Under the pieces are notes generated by a model, which had not been told where the DNA came from, ran no database searches, and was given only the letters and a program-made list of their open reading frames with translations. This document shows positions 7,101 through 13,928 of a stretch of 13,928 nucleotides of DNA, piece by piece (position 1 is the first letter of the stretch; every line of letters starts with the position of its first letter). This DNA comes from Lunasporangiospora selenospora (taxonomy: Eukaryota > Mortierellomycota > Mortierellomycetes > Mortierellales > Mortierellaceae), in NCBI GenBank assembly GCA_015680635.1, contig JAABOA010000431.1, positions 1 through 13,928 of the forward strand. Reading direction: 5' to 3'. A program made the position numbers and the translations under genes.

Positions 7101-8566
7101 CTAGAGTATTTTGGTTTCTACTTTTCATTTGGATCGCGACGCTCATGTAAAAAAATCATGGACACCTTGTCTTTAGGGGTTTACCATCGATACAAGCTCA
7201 AACCTTTCTTTGGCCAACTCATTGCGAGAGTGCGCTGCCAAATCTCAGGGGGATATCGAGTTTGTGAGACTTATAAAGACGATGGCGACCATGGCAATGT
7301 CGGAAGCCAGCTACATGTCTTCAGGATCATGTCCTGTCAATGAATACGCACATTACGGTCTTGCCTTGGACTTTTATACCCACTTTACGGTAATTTCTCT
7401 CTTCTAGTCGAGTAACTGAGTGAGGTAGCTGAGGTTCAGTTCTTAACCAATTGTGTGCAATTATTCCATGTGCGTAGTCTCCTATCCGTCGATATGCAGA
7501 TCTTGTGGTCCACCGACAATTGACAGCATGTGTTGAAGGGGAACTATTATCCAACAAGACTACCGCTTTGTCTGCACCCTCCTCCACAGTTTCATCACTG
7601 GCTCATTCCGAGTTACTTAAGAATGGGTTCAAGATGGAGCAGCTTGCAGAGCATCTGAATTACAAAAACCGAGAGTCCAAATTTGCCCAAAAGGACTCGA
7701 CAGAACTCTTCCAGACACTGTTCATTCTTCAACGCACTCGCAGGCAATCTGAGGGGACTGGTCTGGGTAGTGCTGGGAAAGATGGGGATGAAGAAGAGGT
7801 TCCTTATGTTGAAGCAGGCATTATTTCCGAGATTCGTGAGAACGGATTCTTTGTGTTTGTGCCTCGGCTTGGAATCAAGGGACCTGTATATCTGAAGGAA
7901 AAATCTGGAGATGTTGTTGTTCCCTTGTCGGTTCTGAAATCTTTGACCAAGGGGACAAAAGACAAGGGTGAGCTGCAGCAGCAGTCCAAGGAGCATTTGG
8001 TGAACGTTTCAGGGTGCGAGATGGACACGGACCTGATGACCAAGATCTCGATTTCGGTGCCGGCCACAGTAGCGAGAGAATACACGTCTGATAAAGACGG
8101 CGGATTGGCAAGAAATGTCCAGTTCCGATTGTTTGACAAGGTGCAGGTAGCCCTTCGACTCAAAAAGTCGTTGGCTCATCGACACAGCATCTACATGACC
8201 CTGATTGGTCTCGAACCACCCAAGTCGACAGCAGATGGCTTGACCCTACCCTCGACGAATCGTTTGTTCAAGCAAAAGGGTTCTGTTGGGCAGCAACTCA
8301 AGCAAGACGAGGTGAAGCGGATTGCTCAGCAGGACCCAGGACTTGCAAAGCTCTCTGAGCGTGAATTGATCCAACAAATCCGTCAGGGACAGGAAGAAGC
8401 TACCACGTCTTTAAAGTATACCAAGTCCAACAAAAAGAAGGCGGGGAAGAAGCAGCCAGATCCAGAGGAAATGTATTCTCAAACTCGAGCAGAGTCCAGT
8501 CTCTATCGTCTCATGGACGCATTTGATCGTTTCCGAATCATCGAGTCGTCCGAGACTGAAGTATAG
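4197..8566 (+). CDS. DIS3L: DIS3-like exonuclease 1 (exosome 3'-5' exoribonuclease)
   Basis: Processive 3'-5' RNA nuclease that docks on the RNA exosome; the animal homologue works in the cytoplasm. Exons: 4197-4266, 4367-4497, 4578-4655, 4770-4997, 5100-5309, 5418-6414, 6507-6715, 6820-7083, 7177-7389, 7478-8566. They give 3489 nt, 1162 residues (human about 1054). In order: RVREVYLRTDIPC plus further Cys (CR3 motif), a PIN domain (about 55-215), two cold-shock OB folds (about 243-470, with PTGRVVGVLTRNW), the RNB catalytic domain (about 484-830, with SIDPPNCQDIDDA, Asp497-500), and an S1 domain (about 910-1044). DIS3L rather than DIS3/Rrp44 is indicated by LPKQPLEVH, ALWYYSHL, DSTELFQ and the C-terminal SLYRLMDAF. 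The PIN acidic site is mostly lost. The ATG at 4197 matches the family N-terminus; in-frame ATGs at 4038 and 4164 are alternatives. Introns are 80-114 bp. Confidence 0.92.
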
Positions 8567-8581
8567 AGTTAACAGCATCCG

Positions 8582-8587
8582 AATAAA
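8582..8587 (+). terminator. AATAAA polyadenylation signal, DIS3L
   Basis: AATAAA begins 16 bp after the DIS3L stop codon, followed by a T-rich stretch. It is the likely 3'-end signal. It faces the RPL32 signal about 130 bp away, so the convergent transcripts may overlap slightly. Confidence 0.55.
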
Positions 8588-8714
8588 TGTCCTTTTTTTT
8601 CCCCCCATCTTGATCATCCCTCGCACATCCATAGTATATTCTAAATCCACAGCGAGAGTATCGACTCTTTATGAAAACAAAAAAAATGATTGGTTCATTC
8701 TCTCTTGTCAAGGG

Positions 8715-8720
8715 TTTATT
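8715..8720 (-). terminator. AATAAA polyadenylation signal, RPL32
   Basis: TTTATT on the plus strand reads AATAAA on the minus strand, 24 bp beyond the RPL32 stop codon. It is the likely 3'-end signal. Confidence 0.55.
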
Positions 8721-8743
8721 TGAGCAGAAAAAGAGCTGTTGAT

Positions 8744-9654
8744 TTAAGCCTCGGTTCTGACACGAGCGTTGGCGTTGGTGACGCGGACGTTGAGCTGCTG
8801 AGCACGCTCGACGATGGCAATGCGGTTGCGGGACGAGACGTTGTGGGCGATCTCGGCAGCGAAGGTGCGGTTGTGCATCAAGAGCAAGTTCAACTCGGCA
8901 ATGTTGGAGACAACAAACTTCTTGAAGCCGCTGGGGAGCATGTGGCGGGTGAGCTTGTTGTTACCGTAACCGATCTTGGGCATGGCAATCTGGCCCTTGA
9001 AACGGCGACGAACGCGGTTATCAATACCCTTGGGCTTTCTCCATGACTCCTGTTAACGGGGAAGTAGGGGGTAATTAAAAAAAAAAGAAGAGGAAACGCA
9101 AGAGTGATGTGTTAGAGGGATCGGTACGTTCTCTCTGTGAAGGCCAATAGGCGAATGAAGAGGAGGGTGCTCATAATCGTTCCAGTAGAGTTGAATATCG
9201 CGTGCAGGTTGACACGTCCGTGAACGGTTGCTGAAAATTGGTTTTTAACATCTCTCTCTTTTCGAGTTGGACTCGAGTCGTTTGTTGGAAACAGGTGAAG
9301 TGTTTGAAGTATGGCGTTGTTATCCGATCCAAAAGAAAAATCCCTTCTCCACAGCTTTTTTTTCTTTGCAACGGTAAACTCTACTAGGCGATCCTGTCAC
9401 ACTACAGACTGTTGTTGCAAATGTCATACGAACAACATTGACCGAGTATTCTTTTTCCTCCTCGTCCATGATTTCAATTGGGTCGTCTCTACTATGATCC
9501 AGGATTGCACCCTTTTTTGATGGTTTCTTTTCAGTGAAAAGTAAAAAATAAAAATAAACCGTACCTTGACGGTCTTGTAGCGGTCAGACTGGTGACGCTT
9601 GAAGGTAGCAGTGTGCTTCTTCACGATGGTGTGCTTCTTAAGAGGAGTGACCAT
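8744..9654 (-). CDS. RPL32: 60S ribosomal protein eL32
   Basis: Structural protein of the large cytoplasmic ribosomal subunit, binding 25S rRNA. Exon 1 (9654-9565, 30 codons) encodes [20 protein letters not shown] followed by [11 protein letters not shown] 515-bp intron (9564-9050, GTACGG...AACAG, phase 0) follows. Exon 2 (9049-8744) encodes [20 protein letters not shown], then [30 protein letters not shown] and a final RVRTEA. These are near-invariant eL32 blocks. The total is 131 residues, against about 130-135 in other eukaryotes. The gene is convergent with DIS3L (177 bp between stops) and divergent from the TFIIF beta gene. The intron is 3-8 times longer than the others in the window. 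Just upstream of the ATG, a CTAAC (minus strand, 9687-9683) followed by ACAATAG (AG at 9659-9658) could be the 3' end of a further intron in the 5' leader. Confidence 0.97.
9050..9564 (-). other. long intron of RPL32
   Basis: A 515-bp GT-AG intron with CTAAC (a good branch-site match) about 65 bp before the acceptor and a long T tract in front of AACAG. Ribosomal-protein introns often host snoRNAs, so I searched by eye for paired box C (RTGATGA) and box D (CTGA) on the sense strand. I found only one CTGA near the 5' end and no box C. I see no supported gene inside it. Confidence 0.8.
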
Positions 9655-10865
9655 TTTCTATTGTATATGTAGATTTTCCAAGGTTAGAGAACTGAAGTGG
9701 CGACCTTTTTGAGATTGTTTTCTTGGATGGGATGAAAGATGAGAGGATTAAGGAGGCCGATTGATCCGTTTCCTGTACTGTTCTTTTGATGTCGAGCAAG
9801 CTTATGCTCAAGTGCTGATGGTGATCAAATGGACAGCGTTTCTACATGAAAACCACTTGTTTGGAAAGCAATGATAGAACGATCCATGCCGAATTGTCGA
9901 GGAATAAACCACTGATTGCTCAAAGATGGTGCCGTACGCTCAAAACGCCTGATCCTTAAATCTTGTAAAAAAAGATCATGGATTCCTTTTGCTGAAGGAA
10001 TGGCGAGATTTGGAAACGAGCGGGGCGAGTGTTCCAAGAGGATGGATACTGATTAATGTATTTGTGCTGTGATTACAAAAGCTCGCTATGCCGAGATCAT
10101 CATGATGTCGGTACAGATCTAATCGAGTTGAATAGATTGCCATGTTGGGATTTCGGCTCCTTCCAGTGGCAGTCCCATTCCTTTGAAGCTAGCGCCGTGC
10201 GTTTGGTTCCTGGTCTGCACTGCAAAGGGACATTTAAAAAAAAAAGGTCGATCTGATGCTGGTGGTGGTGGTGGTGTTCCTGTAGCTCTCTGAAGTAGTT
10301 TTACGGACAGATGGATGGTGAAGGAGAGGGTCCAAGGAAAAACACGGATCGATCGATCGATGGATGGTCGTTTCCAGGCCCTTGGATTGCCTCCCTCTCA
10401 CACCTGTCCTCTCTTTCAACGTCAGGTCACATACGGAATAAGAATCGAAAGAGAGGGAACCACAAAGAGTCGCGCGGTGTCCTAAAATTTTATTCCTCTC
10501 GCCAGATGGACCTGGAGGGGCAAAATTTAGGCTCCCATCAAATTTTATTTCTCATACGTCATTCACTCTGCATTAACTTTTGCCCCCCTAAAAAGTAGAA
10601 AAACTGAGGGCCGTGGGGAGTTTGCGTTGCACATTTCTTTTTCTTCTTCTTGCATCACGGCGAAGTAACAAGGAGCTTAGGAGAAAGACTTGACAAAAAG
10701 AAAAAAACAAAATACCAAGTGCGGGAAAGAGTCAACACTACCAAGTACTTCTCATACTCTCTTTATTTCGACTTTTGTCATTTCGGCACTCGGCTTTTTG
10801 GGCACGTTTAGTACCTTGGAATTACACGCGCAATCTCGGGAAATTAATAATAATAATAATACATC
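9655..10865. promoter_or_regulatory. divergent intergenic region between RPL32 and TFIIF beta
   Basis: This 1.2-kb gap must carry the promoters of both divergent genes. It contains (GGT)5 at 10261-10275, (GATC)3.5 at 10347-10361, a cluster of AAATTTTA-type palindromic strings at 10481-10550, a TTCTTCTTC-rich pyrimidine stretch near 10638-10655, and (TAA)5 at 10845-10859 ending 6 bp before the TFIIF ATG. Short open frames here (for example 9825-10037 minus, 10311-10598 plus) show no protein motif and I do not call them. I cannot place a TATA box or transcription start with confidence. Confidence 0.55.
10845..10859 (+). repeat. (TAA)5 microsatellite in the TFIIF beta leader
   Basis: Five TAA units sit 6 bp before the start codon, within the probable 5' untranslated region. 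It carries in-frame stops, so translation cannot begin upstream in that frame. Confidence 0.85.
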
Positions 10866-12426
10866 ATGTCTGACGGGGAGCGCTCTTCAAGGAAACGACC
10901 TGCAGAATTCGATTCACTCTTTGAAGAAGGAGATGACACGAACGAGAACTTTGAATCGGAAGACGAGGTCGTGGACGAGGATGGCAATGTCGTAGGAGAC
11001 TTGGACATGTCACAAGCAGGCACTCAAGCATGGCTGGTTAAGGTACCAACTAGATTTTTATTGTTATTTTCTATCCTTGTTTCATGAGAAGGTCTCGATA
11101 CAGGCGAAAGAAGAACCGGCCTTTAATCCTGCTCAATTTCTCATTTCCTGAATTGCATTGTCCTCTCTTAGATCCCAAAGTTCCTGGCGGACAGGTGGTC
11201 GACAATTAACGAAGACGGCGTAGATCTTGGCAAAGTCAGGATATTTAAAGAGTAAGGGCACTAGGTCTTTCTTCCCCTCTCGTTTCAGTATGCTCCACAA
11301 CAACACTACCCTCGATCGGCGTAGATCCTCAGGGAATATTTTTACACATGTCTACAGGCTGGATCTAACCAGTTGAATATGACTCCATGTTGTGATTGCT
11401 ACCGTGCTGTGTACCTAGAACCAACCCAAATGACCCAAACTCGGCGCCATTCCAACTACTTCTCCCTACAGATGATATTACTGCCAACCTCCCCAAAGTC
11501 TACACCCTCAATATGAGTGCCAACCAGGTTACCAACACATTCGTCTTTACTGAACCGACAGGCAATCACCCAAAGAACAACACTCCAGGCTATCCCACAG
11601 GAAAGGCAACATCGCTTCTGGCGACCATCAAACATGAGTGTGCTGTTACGCCACAGCCTGGAAGTGCAGAGTACCGTGAAATCATGAGGGAGCGCAACAT
11701 TGAGGCAGCCAAGAAGGGAGGTCGACATGTCCAGATCCTAGGAGAGAGCAAGGCAGCCGACAGAGGTGGCATGTTCTTGCCAGGCGTTGGTATCCGCAAC
11801 GGCTTTATTGTAAGAATCCTTCTATCACACTGTTGTAGATGACTTGGTCGACTATCAGCATGAAGGAATCCAGTATGGAGGAGATGATAACTTATGCTTA
11901 CTGGCCTTTTATGACTCTATTCTCTCCAACAAAACAACAATAGCAAAAGAAAGTCAAGGTGCAAATGGATCAAAAGACAACTCGTATGCCCAGGAACGAG
12001 CTTATGGATATGCTGTTTGCTGCGTTTGAGCAGTACCCTTACTGGTCTTTCAAGGGTCTGGTCGAGTACTGTAAACAGCCCCATTCTTATCTCAAGGATG
12101 TTCTAAGCGAGATCTGCAACTTTATCAAGAAGGGTCCCTACACAGCCAAGTATCAGCTCAAGCCCGAGTTTGCCGGCGCTGCAGGACGTGCCGCTGCCGC
12201 TGCTGCTGCTGCTTCTGGTGCTGGTTCATCTTCTGCAGGTGCGGCTGGTGGATCTGGATCCAAGAGCTCGAGTGGGGTTCCCAATGCTGAGTTGGAGACG
12301 ACATTTAATCCGGCGGCTGTAGGTGTGGCTTCTGGAGAGACAGCAACCATGGTGGACCACGTTGATGACGATGAAGAAGACTTTGAAGAAGATGAAGATG
12401 AGATGGTGGAAGTGGAGGTTCAATAG
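10866..12426 (+). CDS. TFG2: transcription initiation factor IIF, beta subunit (RAP30/Tfg2)
   Basis: TFIIF beta pairs with the alpha subunit, escorts RNA polymerase II to the promoter and stabilises the preinitiation complex in the nucleus. Exons: 10866-11042, 11172-11251, 11419-11809, 11944-12426. Introns are 129, 167 and 134 bp, and the protein is 376 residues (human about 249, yeast about 400). The start is MSDGERSSRKRPAEFDSLFE and an acidic stretch. The dimerisation fold begins at AWLVK|IPKFLADRW (residues about 55-68, across intron 1) and continues with GKVRIF, FQLLLP and YTLNMSANQVTNTFVF. A winged-helix DNA-binding domain spans about 220-290 (RNELMDMLFAAFEQYPYWSF, LVEYCKQPHSYLKDVL, KYQLKPEF). 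The tail is Ala/Gly/Ser-rich (about 292-335), then strongly acidic. Exons join in frame (phases 0, 2, 0). It is divergent from RPL32 and convergent with the zinc-finger gene. Confidence 0.95.
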
Positions 12427-12542
12427 TAGTATGTATCCATAAACTCTCCTCTGCCAAAAAGCGCACTTTTTTTTTCTCTCCTTTAAAGGACAGCCTGTAC
12501 TCTACATCAGCCTCCAATTTTTCTCTTTATCTCTCTCTCTCA

Positions 12543-12548
12543 AATAAA
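12543..12548 (+). terminator. AATAAA polyadenylation signal, TFIIF beta
   Basis: Canonical hexamer in the 3' flank of the TFIIF beta gene, with CT-rich sequence before it. Confidence 0.5.
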
Positions 12549-12789
12549 CCCAACACAACTACGAGAAAAAGAAAAGAAAAGATAGCGGGCTGATTATTTA
12601 GAGTGTGTGATGCGTTTCATTACTTTATGTTCTCAGTCCTTCTCCCCCTTCGTGTCACCACTGACACGCATGGTTCATTTGACAACAAAAAAGCAAGGGC
12701 CCTCCACAGCAAAACAACCCGGGAAAATAATGAATACCTGGCGGGAAACCGTTAGGATTCGTGTTCTTGGATTGCGGCAGATTGAAACC

Positions 12790-12825
12790 TTTTTTTTTTT
12801 TTTTTTCTTTTTTCTTTTTTTTTCT
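12790..12825 (+). repeat. poly-T / pyrimidine tract
   Basis: A 17-base T run followed by C-interrupted T runs. On the minus strand it is an A-rich stretch just past the zinc-finger polyadenylation hexamer. Length here may be unreliable in the assembly. Confidence 0.9.
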
Positions 12826-12936
12826 CAAAATTTTATTTTCTGCTGTGCTTCTACCATAGACTCCTTCATTATTAGCTATCGGCTATCTACTTTCGACTCT
12901 TAGTTCTCTCGGGTATGCCATTTCAAAGAAAAGACC

Positions 12937-13928
12937 CTAATAGAGCATTTTCGCACGAGCGCGTGCAGCCATCAGTCTTTCGACCTCATGCGATGCTGGA
13001 TGGATACCATCGTCCCTCGCAGCCTTGACAGTATAGTGCCGAAGCAATGCATCCCTCCGGACAAATGGACGATGACAAAAGTCACACGGCCATGTCATCT
13101 CTTGATGCTTCGATGTCTGATGTCTTTTCAGATCATGGATCCGCCCAAAGGACTCGGATGGACAGAGTTCACATCGGAAGGTGGCCGTATCCGTGGCTGG
13201 GTTATAGACCATGATTGACCCCTCTTCGTTTCGCATGACTGTCATTCCTTCAGTTCCCGGTAGATTGAGTGGCAGTGGTGACTGATTGGACAGCTGCCCT
13301 GGGAGGTGGTGGTGATGGAGGTTTTCAATGGTAGGAGGTGCCAATGGGGCGACCATTGGCGAGGGTCCTGAGGAACATGGGGCAGATGAAGTCGATGAAG
13401 TCGATGAAATGGACGAACGAGTCGACGAGCGAGTAGCGGAGGACCTAGAATCCTGGACAGCAAGAGGAGAGTATGATGGCTTTAAACGCTGCTGTTGCAT
13501 TGACCCATAACTTCTCCGACGCTCTAGAACATCATTGCGAGGTGGAGGATATGGATCTGAGCCGAATGAAGACTGTGAGGGAGCCTCTTGGTAGTGGAGA
13601 GGTGGTAATTGCTCCCGCTGTGAAGGATAAGAGTGATTCTCGGGGAAAGGGTCCTGGAATGACGATTCTTGGGGAAGCCTTGGGTCTTGGTAGGTGCATG
13701 CTTGTTGAGTTTGTTGTGCATAGGACTGAAGTGACTGGGGTTGCTGCGGGTGTGAGTGCAAGTGTGGTTGTGGTTGTGGTTGTACATGTGGCTGTGGCTG
13801 TGGTGGTTGCCTCTGCAGCAGAGATGACTGTTTTGGCTGATCTCGGCTAATCGAAGCCATACCCTGTTCCCTGTTGGACAATGTAGGCCCACACGGCCTC
13901 AAACCATTTGGTGGCGGTGAAGACGGTG
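12937..13928 (-). CDS. C2H2 zinc-finger protein, Gln/Pro/Ser-rich (5' end possibly outside)
   Basis: Probable nuclear DNA-binding regulator; targets unknown. The reverse frame is open from the right edge to the TAG at 12939-12937. The first ATG is at 13860-13858 (MASISRDQPKQ, 307 residues). The frame stays open upstream of it (PNGLRPCGPTLSNREQG), so the true start may lie beyond the window. The N-terminal two thirds are low-complexity: QP/HP repeats, a Tyr/Pro/Ser segment, and an Arg/Ser/Thr run (SATRSSTRSSISSTSSTSS). Numbered from MASIS, finger 1 has Cys230, Cys233, His247 and His252 (FGRIHDLKRHQ between). Finger 2 has Cys259, Cys262 and His275 in PCDFCHRPFVRRDALLRH, but the next His is 12 residues on. 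The tail is YTVKAARDDGIHP and MAARARAKMLY. The tandem FGRIHDLKRH...FVRRDALLRH arrangement recurs in fungal C2H2 proteins. Transcription is convergent with TFIIF beta. Confidence 0.85.
   Translation of the reverse strand, partial: PSSPPPNGLRPCGPTLSNREQGMASISRDQPKQSSLLQRQPPQPQPHVQPQPQPHLHSHPQQPQSLQSYAQQTQQACTYQDPRLPQESSFQDPFPENHSYPSQREQLPPLHYQEAPSQSSFGSDPYPPPRNDVLERRRSYGSMQQQRLKPSYSPLAVQDSRSSATRSSTRSSISSTSSTSSAPCSSGPSPMVAPLAPPTIENLHHHHLPGQLSNQSPLPLNLPGTEGMTVMRNEEGSIMVYNPATDTATFRCELCPSESFGRIHDLKRHQTSKHQEMTWPCDFCHRPFVRRDALLRHYTVKAARDDGIHPASHEVERLMAARARAKMLY

Larger units (their letters stand above)
12427..12936. other. convergent intergenic region with polyadenylation signals and long T tract
   Basis: AATAAA at 12543-12548 (plus) lies about 117 bp after the TFIIF beta stop and is its likely 3' signal. 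TTTATT at 12832-12837 reads AATAAA on the minus strand, about 100 bp after the zinc-finger stop. An unbroken T17 run (12790-12806) opens a pyrimidine tract reaching about 12825. No gene is seen. Confidence 0.6.

Noticed and set aside
4197-8566. Annotation as canonical nuclear DIS3/Rrp44
   Set aside because: The domain order is shared, but the paralogue-specific segments and the decayed PIN acidic residues fit DIS3L better.
9050-9564. Box C/D snoRNA in the RPL32 intron
   Set aside because: No RTGATGA box C was found on the sense strand and only an isolated CTGA near the 5' end, so no C/D pair can be supported.

Overview
The window looks like nuclear DNA from an early-diverging filamentous fungus. 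My best guess is Mortierellomycota or Mucoromycota, which is inference from overall look and not from a marker gene. The genes are compact and spliced. Most GT-AG introns are about 60-170 bp, the GC content is intermediate, and there are Gln/His/Pro-rich and Ala-rich low-complexity protein tracts. The proteins are eukaryotic housekeeping or fungal types. No operons, tRNA, rRNA or CRISPR were seen. Layout, left to right: (1) 1-363, minus strand, the N-terminal exon of a membrane-anchored cytochrome P450 that runs off the left edge. (2) 1357-1993, minus strand, a Ctr-family copper transporter in two exons, with an apparent single-base frameshift right after the first membrane helix. (3) About 2640-4150, a repeat-rich island with no intact gene. 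It holds the C-terminal dimerisation domain of a hAT transposase, AACCGGTT-type tandem and direct repeats, a cluster of TACCG motifs, a 66-bp element with terminal inverted repeats, and a perfect two-copy 36-bp tandem repeat. (4) 4197-8566, plus strand, a ten-exon gene for a DIS3L (DIS3-like 1) exosome exoribonuclease. Its RNB active site is intact and its PIN nuclease site is decayed. (5) 8744-9654, minus strand, ribosomal protein eL32 (RPL32), two exons split by an unusually long 515-bp intron, convergent with DIS3L. (6) 9655-10865, a divergent intergenic region with microsatellites. (7) 10866-12426, plus strand, the beta subunit of transcription factor TFIIF, four exons. (8) 12937-13928, minus strand, a Gln/Pro/Ser-rich C2H2 zinc-finger protein whose 5' end may lie beyond the right edge. 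The intact genes belong to separate housekeeping processes: RNA decay, translation, Pol II initiation, gene regulation, copper uptake and P450 oxidation. Nothing suggests one pathway. The points most worth a second look are the animal-like DIS3L with an inactive-looking PIN domain in a fungus, the frameshifted copper transporter next to a transposon graveyard, and the layered repeats sitting directly on the DIS3L 5' end. All exon borders were read by eye from GT-AG signals, frame continuity and remembered family motifs. No alignment or transcript was available.
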